Below, piece after piece: positions 1 to 9,125 of a stretch of 64,000 bases of DNA. Numbering within the stretch: the first letter of the stretch is position 1; every line of letters begins with the position of its first letter. The notes beneath the pieces are model-generated. The model was given only the letters and a program-made list of their open reading frames with translations. It ran no database searches and had not been told where the DNA came from. Both the position numbers and the translations under genes were made by a program. The DNA is from CAWHOW01 sp963831005 (GTDB lineage: Bacteria; Bacteroidota; Bacteroidia; Bacteroidales; CG2-30-32-10). The stretch is taken from NCBI GenBank assembly GCA_963831005.1, contig CAWHOW010000007.1, positions 62,001-126,000 on the forward strand, given 5' to 3'.

Positions 1-1
1 G

Positions 2-541
2 AAGGTACCTGCAAATGAAAGACATGATGTGTACATTTCGGTTTCACGCCTCGTAACTTATAAAAATATCGAACTTATCATTGAAGCATTTCGCAATATG
101 CCGGAACTGAAACTCGAGATTGCTGGCGATGGCCCGCTTCGAAAGAAAATAATGAAGGCTCTTCCCTCAAACATAACTTACCTGGGTTATATCGACGATG
201 AAACGAAACGCCGTAAGCTTTCGGAATCAAAAGCTTTTATTGCAGCAGCTACGGAAGATTTCGGGATATCTGTTGTTGAGGCCCAGTCGTATTGCACTCC
301 CGTTATTATTCCATCAGTAGGAGGGTATAAAGAAACCGTGAACCAAAATACCGGGATATTTTTTCATAAAAAAACCGTTGAAGATTTGGTTGCAACCATT
401 CGGGCATTTCATTCAAGCAACAGGATATTTATTAAAGAGGACTTTAAAGAGAATATAAAACCTTTTTGTGTAGAAAGGTTTCGAACCGAATTCAAAGCAT
501 TCGTTGATGATAAAATTGACAAACATATTGCCGGAAAGTAA
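2..541 (+). CDS. Glycosyltransferase family 4 (GT-B), 5' end outside the window
   Basis: The reading frame is open from base 2, so the gene starts upstream of the window and only the C-terminal half (about 179 codons) is visible. It matches the nucleotide-sugar-binding Rossmann domain of GT4 enzymes: an SRL..YKN start, the IAGDGPL strand-turn, and the ED-FGISVVEA stretch, which carries the E-x7-E-type motif that contacts the donor sugar. The protein should act on the cytoplasmic side of the membrane, adding a sugar to a lipid-linked glycan. It overlaps the following O-antigen ligase-like gene by about 35 bases, so the two are probably translated together as part of a polysaccharide cluster extending left of the window. 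Donor and acceptor cannot be read from sequence. The family call is firm. Confidence 0.9.
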   Translation, partial: KVPANERHDVYISVSRLVTYKNIELIIEAFRNMPELKLEIAGDGPLRKKIMKALPSNITYLGYIDDETKRRKLSESKAFIAAATEDFGISVVEAQSYCTPVIIPSVGGYKETVNQNTGIFFHKKTVEDLVATIRAFHSSNRIFIKEDFKENIKPFCVERFRTEFKAFVDDKIDKHIAGK

Positions 542-1799
542 AACCAAAATCAGCCGGTTACATTTGCTGATAATTGTACTTTTCCTTGCATTATTTGCCT
601 TTCCGTTGTATCCGCTGAAAGTTACGAATGTTATTTTAATGCTGGTTTCAGCATTAACGTTAATTGCATTTATTATAAAACCATTTCCTATTGGTAAAAT
701 AGTAATTCGGAACCTGGTTTTTATTTTACCTTTTCTTCCATTTTTAGTGGAATTCTGCATTTCAGCATCCAATAACACAGCTCGGTTTGAGCTTGAACAA
801 AAACTTTTCTTTTTTACTGCACCTCTTATTATCCCAATCCTACTGCAACTTACAGGGTTCAGGAATTTCAGGCTGGCTTTACTGATATTTGCTTTTTCGG
901 TGAGTGCGCTGATAATATATTCAATTATCGCTTTGTCAATAAATGGAATACTTTTCTCTTCTACTGCATATGAAAATGGTGCCTACCTCCTCAGGCTGAA
1001 TTTTGAAAAAATATCAGGATTGCACCCCACTTATTATTCGCTTTTTGCAATATCTTCAGCTTGTTTTTTCTATCAGGCTTCCTTTTTTGTAAAGCGACTA
1101 GCCCGTTCTTCCTGTTTTATACTGGCTATAATGTTATTTATATCAGTCTTGTTCCTGGCAGCCCGCATAGCATTCATCACAGGGGCAATCTTTCTTTTCT
1201 TATTGATCATTGACAGTAAACTGGCATGGCAGCGAAAATTAATACTGGCGTTTTCAGCATTTGCCTTTTTGGTGATTGCATGTGTTGTGGTCCCTTCGCT
1301 CAAAAACCGCTTCAGCGAAATAGTATCTTGGAAAACAGATCAGACTGGCAATGCAGATTCTTTTTCACAGCGTACCATTATACTTGATTGTTCCCTGAAA
1401 GTATTTTCAGAAAACATAATATGGGGTACAGGAAGCCGTAATAGTCAGCAGCAGCTTAACAGTTGTTATTGCTCAAAAGGGTGGACATCCGGAGGTGAAC
1501 AATGTTTCAATTCCCACGATCAGTATTTATCAATGGGAATTAAATACGGACTGGTAATGTTACTGGTTTTTATAACATGTCTTTTTATCGTTTTCCGGAA
1601 AATATTTGTTTTGCCCGAAGGTAAATATTTCGGGCTAGCCATAATCCTTTTCTTTCTGAGTGAATCATTACTCGAAAGGCAGATGGGGGTTTATTTTTTC
1701 GGATTGATATCGTTGCTTTTGTATAATATGAATTATTCCAAGAACCTTGCTGAATCTTTAAAACAGACAGTTCCCACACCTAATTCTGCAATAATCTAA
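507..1799 (+). CDS. O-antigen ligase / polymerase-like membrane protein
   Basis: A 430-residue polytopic inner-membrane protein with roughly ten to twelve hydrophobic segments. A long hydrophilic loop (about residues 270-340) contains CFNSHDQYL, which resembles the conserved His region of the Wzy_C/WaaL family, where the loop His takes part in glycan transfer from undecaprenyl diphosphate. I chose the ATG at 507; a TTG lies one codon upstream. The gene overlaps the 3' end of the GT4 gene, implying one transcript. No terminator is obvious directly after the stop. The protein may polymerise repeat units or ligate finished glycan; these two activities share a fold and cannot be separated here. 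Confidence 0.78.
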   Translation: MIKLTNILPESKTKISRLHLLIIVLFLALFAFPLYPLKVTNVILMLVSALTLIAFIIKPFPIGKIVIRNLVFILPFLPFLVEFCISASNNTARFELEQKLFFFTAPLIIPILLQLTGFRNFRLALLIFAFSVSALIIYSIIALSINGILFSSTAYENGAYLLRLNFEKISGLHPTYYSLFAISSACFFYQASFFVKRLARSSCFILAIMLFISVLFLAARIAFITGAIFLFLLIIDSKLAWQRKLILAFSAFAFLVIACVVVPSLKNRFSEIVSWKTDQTGNADSFSQRTIILDCSLKVFSENIIWGTGSRNSQQQLNSCYCSKGWTSGGEQCFNSHDQYLSMGIKYGLVMLLVFITCLFIVFRKIFVLPEGKYFGLAIILFFLSESLLERQMGVYFFGLISLLLYNMNYSKNLAESLKQTVPTPNSAII

Positions 1800-1996
1800 A
1801 TATATAGGAAAACCGTTCGGAAAATAATTGATCACGTTGGAAAACCAGCCCTTCTAATTGAATTTTTTATTTTTCCGGCATATAATTTACTAAATTCAAT
1901 TACCTACCGGCATACATATTATGAAACCTGACAACTACCTCACCTCATTCTATTAGATACAATCCTTCTTTAATTAATTTAAAATAATTTATTTTT

Positions 1997-2025
1997 TTGA
2001 CATATGTTTCTGACGTGTGTATTAT
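1997..2025 (+). promoter_or_regulatory. Sigma70-like promoter, TTGACA-N17-TATTAT
   Basis: TTGACA at 1997-2002 and TATTAT at 2020-2025 are separated by exactly 17 bases, a classical -35/-10 layout. This is not the usual Bacteroidota promoter (TTG / TAnnTTTG), so activity in this host is uncertain. No gene follows; a hairpin with a T-run lies about 30 bases downstream of the expected start site. Confidence 0.35.
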
Positions 2026-2031
2026 CTTTAG

Positions 2032-2099
2032 CTGTTTTTGACACATATTTTATAAAGGGGTTGCAAATGACCTCAAAAATGCAATCCCCTTCCTTTTTT
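2032..2099 (+). ncRNA. Possible small RNA ending in a terminator-like hairpin
   Basis: Between the promoter-like pair at 1997-2025 and a hairpin with arms AAGGGGTTGCA (2055-2065) and TGCAATCCCCTT (2080-2091), followed by CCTTTTTT. A transcript of about 68 nucleotides would result. The evidence is only the spacing of promoter-like and terminator-like elements, so this is speculative. Confidence 0.25.
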
Positions 2100-2181
2100 A
2101 TGTTTATTAACTGCCTATCTGCTTCGAACAAGTTGAAAGATTTATTATGTCAAAATTTAATATTGATTTTCTGTATATATC

Positions 2182-2241
2182 TGCGCTATCTGCGGGGGTT
2201 CTTTCTGTTTCCCGCTGATTACGCTGATTTTCGCAGATTGA
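2182..2241 (+). repeat. Short-phrase repeat tract (CGCTGAT / CGCAGAT type)
   Basis: Recurring short words (CTGCG, CGCTGATTACGCTGATT, CGCAGATT) in non-coding DNA. It belongs with the related tracts at 27586-27715 and 54743-54760, which use similar CGCTGAG / CTCTGCG / CGCTAAG words. Confidence 0.5.
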
Positions 2242-2468
2242 AAATAATTTAAAATCCATTGTTATACAAATTCGCAAAAACAAATTATAAAATTATTTGC
2301 ATAACTTGATTAAAACAGATAGGCAGTGTTTGTTATTGTTATTATCTCTGCCGGAACATTTATTGTTACAATTATTGGATGAATTTTTCATTTGCTTGCA
2401 TTTGAAAAAGAACCCCCCTGTATTTATACAGGAACAATTAGTCAACACTTTTGCTGACACATTTCAAC

Positions 2469-2488
2469 CCACTGAATTTATTCAGTGG
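2469..2488. repeat. Perfect 20-bp palindromic hairpin
   Basis: CCACTGAAT-TT-ATTCAGTGG, a 9-bp stem with a 2-base loop. A second hairpin with the same CCACTG arm occurs 270 bases later (2755-2777), so this is a small local family. Confidence 0.55.
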
Positions 2489-2754
2489 TTGTTGAGTTTG
2501 GGCGAGTAACAACTGTTAAAATAGAGATAATTGGCAAAATTACACAGTAAGATAGTGAAAATGTGATTGTTTTAATTTTTATGCAACGGCAATAATAGAA
2601 AAAATAGAAATATTTTTGGAAAATGCGTGGAAAGATTTAAGAAAAGCTAAGTAAATTGGGACTAGGGGTTAAAGAAAATGAGTAACTTAAAAGAATTATA
2701 TATAGCATTTTGTCATAATTTTTCTTCTCAACCAGCGAGACAAAAAGTACATTT

Positions 2755-2777
2755 AAACCACTGTTTTACAGTGGTTT
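2755..2777. repeat. Hairpin with CCACTG arms and a trailing T-run
   Basis: AAACCACTGT-TTT-ACAGTGGTTT followed by five more T residues; shaped like a Rho-independent terminator on the plus strand, but no clear gene precedes it. It sits in the middle of a 79-codon open frame that I therefore do not accept as a gene. Confidence 0.5.
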
Positions 2778-3024
2778 TTTTTATCACAATTATATTGTGC
2801 CTTTCTGCTATTATAGAAACTGAATCAAATAAATGGTTTGCAAAAGCAATGAGAATAAATGAAAAAGCTAAATCGTTTAAGAGCTATCGCTTATATCGTA
2901 TAAGTGAATTTACTTAATCTTTTTAATGTAAGCATTTAGCAAATTAGTGTAATCATTCTTTAAGTTGGTTATTTAAAGTTGTTTGTTTTTGGTTAATTAA
3001 AGATAAATTTATTGGGAAAAACAC

Positions 3025-3055
3025 TTGACTTTACGTTTTTTTACTTATAAATTTA
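3025..3055 (+). promoter_or_regulatory. Putative Bacteroidota promoter of the C1 peptidase gene
   Basis: TTG at 3025-3027 and TAAATTTA at 3048-3055 (consensus TAnnTTTG, one mismatch), 20 bases apart, ending 26 bases before the ATG at 3082. Confidence 0.45.
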
Positions 3056-3081
3056 CAACAGAAACCTAAAATCCAAACTCT

Positions 3082-3939
3082 ATGAAAAAGAACAATCAGT
3101 ATTTATTAAAATTGTCAGCAGTTATTGTGGCAGTTTTAATTATTTCAGTAATTGTAGCATGTAAAAAAGATGCTAATCAAAGTTCAGCACCAGCAAGTAC
3201 ATCTAATTTCCAACCATATTCTCTTGGTTGCGAATTGTTACCTGCAAGTGAATATGCAAAAATACCACAGGCCAAAGCTCCTGAAGTTTCAACAAAAGCA
3301 TCTGTTCTTAATTTAAATGTACCTCCTGTAGGTAATCAGGGTTCGGAAGGATGTTGTGTAGCTTTTGGAACAACCTATGATGCCCGCAGCATTAACTGGC
3401 AGGCAAGCCACTCAGCAGCTTGGAGTAAATCAGTTAATATCTTCAGCCCTGAATTTGTGTATAATCAAATTAAATTGAGCAGTTCATGCAGTTCAGGTTC
3501 TTATGTAGTAAATGGATTAAATTTACTTAAATCAACAGGGGTCTGCACATGGTCTACAATGCCTTATGTTGATGGAAATTGCTCTGTAACTCCAACTTCT
3601 GCACAAAAGTCTGCTGCTACTGCCTATAAGATTTCAGGTTATAGCACAGTTGCTATAAATGCAACTACTATTAAAAACTTTTTAGCTTCCGGCAAACCTG
3701 TTATTGTTGCAGGTAATGTTAACAATGCTTTTGAGAATCTTGCAAGCGGTGCTGTGCTGACAACATTCAAAGGTAGTTCACTTGGAGGTCATTGTTATTG
3801 TGTAGTAGGATACGATGATACCAAAAGCGCTTTTAAATTCATGAACTCATGGGGTACTTCATGGGCAACTGCCGGATTTGGATATATAGCTTATGCAAAT
3901 ATTGCAGCATGGTGGAGCGAAGCTTATGTGATAAATTAA
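3082..3939 (+). CDS. C1-family (papain-like) cysteine peptidase, lipoprotein
   Basis: 285 residues. The N-terminus is a lipoprotein signal (hydrophobic stretch 8-26, then VIVA-Cys27), so the mature protein should be lipid-anchored outside the inner membrane. The catalytic core is papain-like: Gln86 (oxyanion) in GNQGSEG, nucleophile Cys92 in GCCVAFG, His237 in GGHCYC and Asn255 in FMNSWG. All four positions are present, so it should be active. Two departures from the usual motif: the residue after the Cys is Val instead of the usual Trp, and a second Cys (91) directly precedes the nucleophile. There is no visible inhibitory propeptide; residues 28-80 are a short linker. The gene stands alone between its own promoter-like box and a strong terminator. 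Substrate unknown. Confidence 0.87.
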   Translation: MKKNNQYLLKLSAVIVAVLIISVIVACKKDANQSSAPASTSNFQPYSLGCELLPASEYAKIPQAKAPEVSTKASVLNLNVPPVGNQGSEGCCVAFGTTYDARSINWQASHSAAWSKSVNIFSPEFVYNQIKLSSSCSSGSYVVNGLNLLKSTGVCTWSTMPYVDGNCSVTPTSAQKSAATAYKISGYSTVAINATTIKNFLASGKPVIVAGNVNNAFENLASGAVLTTFKGSSLGGHCYCVVGYDDTKSAFKFMNSWGTSWATAGFGYIAYANIAAWWSEAYVIN

Positions 3940-3953
3940 TAATCAATTTGGTT

Positions 3954-3987
3954 AAAAAAGCTTAGGCGTTAAAACCTAAGCTTTTTT
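3954..3987 (+). terminator. Rho-independent terminator after the C1 peptidase
   Basis: Arms AAGCTTAGG and CCTAAGCTT around a short loop, followed by a T-run. The palindromic stem with A-rich and T-rich flanks could also serve the convergent minus-strand gene ending at 4020. Confidence 0.8.
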
Positions 3988-4019
3988 ATTTTATAATATT
4001 AAATATCAGAAAGCTGTTA

Positions 4020-5099
4020 TTACTCTTCAGAATGTATCAGTGTCTTGTTTTGAGTAGGCTTCTTAGCAAAAATATTTGGATTTAGGAAGCTTAAAGAGAT
4101 TTCAAAAGCCCCCATATAGGATGATGCATACCTCAAACCGGAAGTATTAACATCATAACTCATCCCAATTGCATAATCTGATATTTCCAACTGCACCTCT
4201 GGAATTATTGCTTCGCCTATATGGTAATAAGCGCCTAAGGATAAAGTGTTGCCTTTGATAAATCCGGTATGCCTTGATTCTTGCTGCAATTTTATTCGCA
4301 ACAAACCTCCTAATATAATATCATCAGCTGCACCCTGCTGAGAATACAGAAAGGACGCTGTTAAAGCATATTTTGAATTATGAAAACCAATCAGAGAATT
4401 TCCATAAAGCTCCAGTTTCCTTGGCAAATTGTCTTTTGCTGATGAATAAAAAGAAACATTTGGTTTATTAACATGAAATACTGCAATCCCAGCATTAATG
4501 TTTAATTCATCATTTGTTATCTCATTTCTTTCACCTTTAGTATATCCCCATTGCAAGCCTGTCCCAAAATCAGGATATGACTTGTTCTGTGAATAGCCGG
4601 TTTCGTATGAAGGCAGAGTAGGATCATAATTATTGGTACTCGTATTATACTGGCTATTCCATTCCAATTTGCTAAAATCAATGCTGCGCTGAGCAAAGCC
4701 ACCCATAATGCCAGCCGAAATGGTATTGTGGTCAGATATGTATTCATGATACGCTACGGATAGATTTGCCTGGTTCAGTCCAAGTTCAGAACTCCCGGCC
4801 TTATCGCTTAGAAATGATAATCCAGCACCCAGGTATCCTGTTTTTCCCTTTCTTTTCATTAATCCCATATCATAAGAAAAAGCGAATGTATTATATGGTG
4901 CTGAAACACTCCACTGGTTCCTGTAATTTGCAAGCAAGCGGATATCCCCGTAAAAAGCACCTGCAAAAGCGGGGTTAATTGATAGGGGTGATTTGTCGAA
5001 CTGAGAAAACTGAGCATCTTGGCTTTTTGATTCAATAGCGAGAAAACACATGCAGATTAACAAAACAGTTTGGGCAATGAAATTTTTATTAAACTTCAT
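4020..5099 (-). CDS. PorP/SprF-family type IX secretion outer-membrane protein
   Basis: 359 residues from the chosen ATG at 5099; an upstream in-frame ATG at 5132 would add 11 residues ahead of an otherwise clean signal peptide (MKFNKNFIAQ...SKSQ). The family signature follows directly: DAQFSQFDKSPLSINPAFAG, then repeated amphipathic beta strands ending in aromatic residues, as expected of a 14-strand beta barrel homologous to FadL. Members partner type B sorting-domain substrates of the T9SS and help them across or onto the outer membrane. That fits the next gene upstream in the same operon, which ends in exactly such a domain. The SprB/SprF pair of Flavobacterium is the known parallel. Confidence 0.88.
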   Translation of the reverse strand: MKFNKNFIAQTVLLICMCFLAIESKSQDAQFSQFDKSPLSINPAFAGAFYGDIRLLANYRNQWSVSAPYNTFAFSYDMGLMKRKGKTGYLGAGLSFLSDKAGSSELGLNQANLSVAYHEYISDHNTISAGIMGGFAQRSIDFSKLEWNSQYNTSTNNYDPTLPSYETGYSQNKSYPDFGTGLQWGYTKGERNEITNDELNINAGIAVFHVNKPNVSFYSSAKDNLPRKLELYGNSLIGFHNSKYALTASFLYSQQGAADDIILGGLLRIKLQQESRHTGFIKGNTLSLGAYYHIGEAIIPEVQLEISDYAIGMSYDVNTSGLRYASSYMGAFEISLSFLNPNIFAKKPTQNKTLIHSEE

Positions 5100-5190
5100 C
5101 TGTAATGAATTATTTATGAAATCAGAAATCATTCGTTCTAATAATATTCAATAATATTAATTGTATTCATAATTTAAGTTGATGGTTCCT

Positions 5191-6918
5191 TTACCTCATC
5201 AATGTAACATTACCTTTCTTTTCCGCTATAACTCCATTGAAATAAGTAGCTTTTACATAATATACAAAAACAGCTGTAGATAATTCTTTTCCTTTATAAG
5301 TTCCATCCCATCCTTGTTGCATATCATTTGATTCAAATACTTTTTCTCCCCAGCGGTCATAAACTACAAATTCAAGGTCTTTAATTCCACTTCCCCTTAC
5401 ATATAATATTCGGTTAATTGGCGGGCCATCTGGGGCAAAAACATTTGGAATGTATGGGCTTGTTGATAGGGTATTTACAAAAACATTTATAGTGTCTTCG
5501 TCAATGCATCCTTGTTTATTAGTAATAGTTACGATGTAAGAAATACTATCTAATGGAGTAGACGTTGGGTCAGAAATATTTGGATTGTCCAGATATGTCG
5601 GGGGACTCCATTGATATGAAATACCCCCTGACAACACGAATTGAACCGAGCTTCCAATATAAATAGTTGTATCAATTGCAGCAAAGGCATGTGTTCCAAT
5701 ACCTACTGATAATACTGCGGGTTGGGATGTTATAGTATCCATAAGGTTTTCCATTATGCACTGAAACTTGCATCCATTCAACCCTACACCAGGATCATTG
5801 ATAGAAAGTGAATCTGTTTGAGTACCAGTGTAAGTTACCCCATCCCATAAATTACCCCATCCGCTTCCACAGTTTTCCTGCCATTGATACTGTATACCAG
5901 GGCCATTAGCAGTTACTGAAAAGCTAACGGTATCAGGTCCGCTTCCACAGACAGATTTGGAATAATCCTGTGAAATCAATGATAAACCTGAATAACTCAT
6001 GACAATAAACCTGTCTGCGCTTGAAGAAAAATCATTAATTCCGGAAGCCCTGAGATGCCAGTCAGTGCCAGGAAGGTTGCTTGAAGCTCCGGGAGTACTG
6101 GGCACTATACTCCAAGCACTGCTTTTATATTGCAAGATAGAGGCAGCACTGCGCAGAAAAGAAGTTCCTTCGTCCAGTGAATTCCACCCAAGTGATAGTG
6201 ATGCATTGCTTCCTCCTGGATTGCTTTCTTCCACAAACCATGTATACTGCACACATGAAGGATCTGTACCAGTAGTAGGTGATAATCCCGATGTCACTCT
6301 TACAGAAAAAGTATCAACTGTCCCAATATTATTTATAGTTGCTGGTTTGTATCCTGTCATATTAGGTGTATAGCCAACCGGAAATAGTGTATCAACTGTA
6401 TTTACAGTAAGGGCTTTCTTAAAAAGTGATCCGTTGCCGTTGGTCACTACAAAACTTGTACTGGATGCACCGGAATGTACTGCATTTTGAAACAAAGTAA
6501 GATTGTTATTCCCGATGAGAATGTGATTAGAACTGAAAATTAGTGAGTCGTTCACATTGGCTGCTATGCTTAAAGTTTTGTCAGCCGAACCGCTGATAAC
6601 CAGGTTCTCAAATGTAGTGGCAGCACTGCCGCCAATGTCCTGAGCTGCACCTGTGAGTTTTACATAACTGTTAGTGCCTGAAATGAAAGTGCTGTTGTTG
6701 GTATAATTTCCTGTTAAAAGAATTTTACCATTATTGTTTACAGTTCCTCCACTTTCGTTTACCAGGTTGCCTTCCACGCAAACAAATACACCCGGTGAAA
6801 TAATAGTGTTCGACCCGTAATTCAACATCTGTTGGGCATGGCTATTAAAAACACTTACAGAAATTGTAAATATTAATAAAACCGTTCTTATGTCCTTTCG
6901 TAAACGAAACAAAGCCAC
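5191..6918 (-). CDS. Secreted surface protein with T9SS type B (CHU_C) sorting domain
   Basis: 575 residues. The start is GTG at 6918 (no in-frame ATG before the mature region), giving a signal peptide that ends at SHAQQ. The N-terminal half has short beta-strand repeats (GNLVNESGG, GNYTNNSTF), then an Ig/PKD-like segment near residues 440-480. The last 85 residues are the gliding-motility-associated type B domain: IPNVFAPDG, VYDRWGEKVFES, WDGTYKGKEL, then KKGNVTLMR at the end. The protein should be exported by the T9SS and held at the surface or released. It lies 42 bases after the fibre gene and about 90 bases before the PorP/SprF gene, all minus strand, so this is very likely one operon. 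The ligand is unknown. Confidence 0.86.
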   Translation of the reverse strand: MALFRLRKDIRTVLLIFTISVSVFNSHAQQMLNYGSNTIISPGVFVCVEGNLVNESGGTVNNNGKILLTGNYTNNSTFISGTNSYVKLTGAAQDIGGSAATTFENLVISGSADKTLSIAANVNDSLIFSSNHILIGNNNLTLFQNAVHSGASSTSFVVTNGNGSLFKKALTVNTVDTLFPVGYTPNMTGYKPATINNIGTVDTFSVRVTSGLSPTTGTDPSCVQYTWFVEESNPGGSNASLSLGWNSLDEGTSFLRSAASILQYKSSAWSIVPSTPGASSNLPGTDWHLRASGINDFSSSADRFIVMSYSGLSLISQDYSKSVCGSGPDTVSFSVTANGPGIQYQWQENCGSGWGNLWDGVTYTGTQTDSLSINDPGVGLNGCKFQCIMENLMDTITSQPAVLSVGIGTHAFAAIDTTIYIGSSVQFVLSGGISYQWSPPTYLDNPNISDPTSTPLDSISYIVTITNKQGCIDEDTINVFVNTLSTSPYIPNVFAPDGPPINRILYVRGSGIKDLEFVVYDRWGEKVFESNDMQQGWDGTYKGKELSTAVFVYYVKATYFNGVIAEKKGNVTLMR

Positions 6919-6960
6919 TTTAATGTTTGTATGATTTATGTACTTTACTTTCCTCCCTGT

Positions 6961-9125
6961 TTACTTCTTAGATTCCATTTCCAGCAGTTGCTTAATTTTA
7001 TCGATATCACTTTGCTGCTTTTCAATTTCTACTTTCAACCCTGCATTTCCGGTTTGCAAACCATTTACTGTATTCTGCAATTTGCTTATTGATGATGACT
7101 GACTGCCTATAACCAGGTTTAAACTATCTATCATTTTTTGCTGTTCTTGTATTGCTTTAGTAAGGACAGCTGTAATTTGACCATATGATATAGTCATTTG
7201 TCCTTCTTTGCCATAAACTATTTCGGGTATTACAAGTTTGACTTCCTGTGCAAGGAAACCTATATCATTTTGATTTGTTACTTTCCATTTGTAATTTACA
7301 GGTCGAAGTCGCATCACTTCAGCTAAACCATATGAGATGCTCTTAATGTCATGTTTCTTTGTGCTGTCTGAAGAACTGGTCCATACTCCAGCTAAAGTTA
7401 AATGTGCCCCATTCCCATTTGTTGCATTTGTTCCTACTGTAATGGCATTAGCTCCCGGATTTACTCCAAAACCCCACCCAACAACACTATTGTTGCCAAA
7501 AACTATTGTATTGCTTGCGCTTACACTGGCTCCGCTCCCAATTGCTGTAGTATTTGTCAATGCTGCAGTTGCTGCGGCAGCGTCATATCCAATGGCCGTA
7601 TTGTTACTTCCAGTTTTAGTGTTGATGAGTGTGCTGTCACCAACGGCAGTATTGTGTTTTCCTGAAGTGTTATTATAAAGCGCATTAAGCCCTAAAGCTG
7701 CATTATCGGCACCTGTTGTATTGGAATAGAGAGCCGAGTGACCTACCGCTGTATTATCTGTTCCACTATTGTTAGAATAAAGAGTAGCTCTTCCAAGTGC
7801 TGTATTACTTCCTCCTGTGGTATTAGTCCTAAGCGCATTAAATCCTAAAGCTGTATTATAACTTGCTTGATTTGTCATCAGTGTATAACATCCGATGGCA
7901 GTATTATCACTTCCTGTAGTGGTTTTTAGCGCACTGTCTCCAACTGCTGTATTGTTGTTTCCTATAGTACTATTGAGTGCTAATACTCCCATAGCAGTAT
8001 TGCCGTATCCTGCAGTATTTGAATCAAGCGCCAGGTATCCCAATGCGGTATTGTTGGTTCCGGTTGTATTTAAATAAAGAGCCTTTGACCCAACAGCAGT
8101 ATTAAACTGACCGGTACTGGAATATAAAGCCGAATCGCCAATGGCAACCAGGTTGCTTGTAGTAGTATTTTTATATAAAGCGCTTACACCCATAGCCACA
8201 TTGGAACGACCTGTTGTGTTGGAATAACACACATTATATCCGTTAGCGCTATTATTGCTTCCTGTAGTGTTGGAAAAAAGTGCTAAGTGTCCAACTGCAG
8301 TATTGTTAAATCCACTATTATTGGTATAAAGAGTAGCCCTTCCAACGGCTGTATTACTGCCTCCTGTAGTATTGGTTCTGAGAGCATTCACTCCGAGGGC
8401 AGTATTGTAGTTGCCCGTACCAAGATAAAGTGCATAATATCCAACGGCTGTATTATTATTACCCCTGATAGCAGCGCTAAGCGCATAACTACCTATAGCA
8501 GTATTGTAACTGCCTGTATCCTTTTGTAGTGCATATGTTCCTATGGCAGTATTGCTGTTGCCTAATGTTGCAGCGCCAAATGCGTTAGCCCCAACGGCAG
8601 TATTGTTGATTCCGGCATTGTTTGAATAAAGTGCACTGTCTCCGATTGCAGTATTCTTAATTCCTGATGTATTTGAATAAAGCGCCTTATAGCCGAATGC
8701 ACTATTACCAATAGCAGTAGTAGTACCAGTTCCTGCCTGGTAACCGAATAGGGTTTGCCCGTTTGTGATGTCAATTAAACCGGAACGCTTGCTGTCTACA
8801 TCAAATTGCAGATCATTATTATCAGTAGTTCCCAAGAAATCGGTGCCAACTGTAGTTCCTGAATTTCCTGTGGTAAGCCAGGCATCCTTGGTGGATTTAA
8901 TAGTATCGCCGGTTGAAGTGACAATAGCCATTTCACCTGTAGAATAAAAAGTATCTGATTTTATGGTCCATGCAGCTGCTGAATCAACGGCTCCGGTTGG
9001 CCCGGTTACTCCTGTTAATCCTGTAGGTCCTGTAACTCCAGCTGTTCCGGCTGTACCTGTAGCGCCAGTTGGACCGGTAGCTCCATCATTACCATTTGTT
9101 CCTGTTGCACCTGTAGCACCGGTGA
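6961..9125 (-). CDS. Fibre protein, C-terminal part: collagen-like, YadA-head-like repeats, S74 chaperone domain
   Basis: Continuation, in another frame, of the fibre gene that starts at 9991. After the last Gly-x-y repeats (GPTGATG, GVTGPTG) comes a region with WLTTGNSGTTVGTDFLG, then about 24 repeats of 17 residues of the form NNTAVGDSALYSNT, like the left-handed beta-roll head of trimeric adhesins. A Peptidase S74 domain follows: SDSTKKHDI gives the Ser and Lys of the self-cleaving dyad, and NDIGFLAQEV is characteristic. The last 70 residues form a coiled coil rich in Gln and Leu. S74 domains trimerise and fold fibres and then often cut themselves off. The open frame continues upstream to 9414, but there it reads the collagen repeats out of frame. 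Confidence 0.83.

Larger units (their letters stand above)
1800..3081 (+). other. 1.28-kb gene-poor intergenic stretch
   Basis: No convincing gene. It holds a sigma70-like promoter followed by a terminator-like hairpin (possible small RNA, 1997-2099), a short-phrase repeat tract (2182-2241), two CCACTG-armed hairpins (2469-2488 and 2755-2777) and the promoter of the downstream peptidase. Open frames of 70-82 codons here run through these hairpins and tracts and have no recognisable domains. Confidence 0.6.

Noticed and set aside
2004..2252. 82-codon open frame as a gene
   Set aside because: Runs through a terminator-like hairpin and a short-phrase tract; no domain.
2297..2509. 70-codon open frame as a gene
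   Set aside because: Ends in a palindrome, low-complexity Leu-rich start, no homology recognised.
2678..2917. 79-codon open frame as a small membrane protein
   Set aside because: A hydrophobic stretch exists, but a terminator-like hairpin lies inside the frame and no promoter fits. It cannot be fully excluded.
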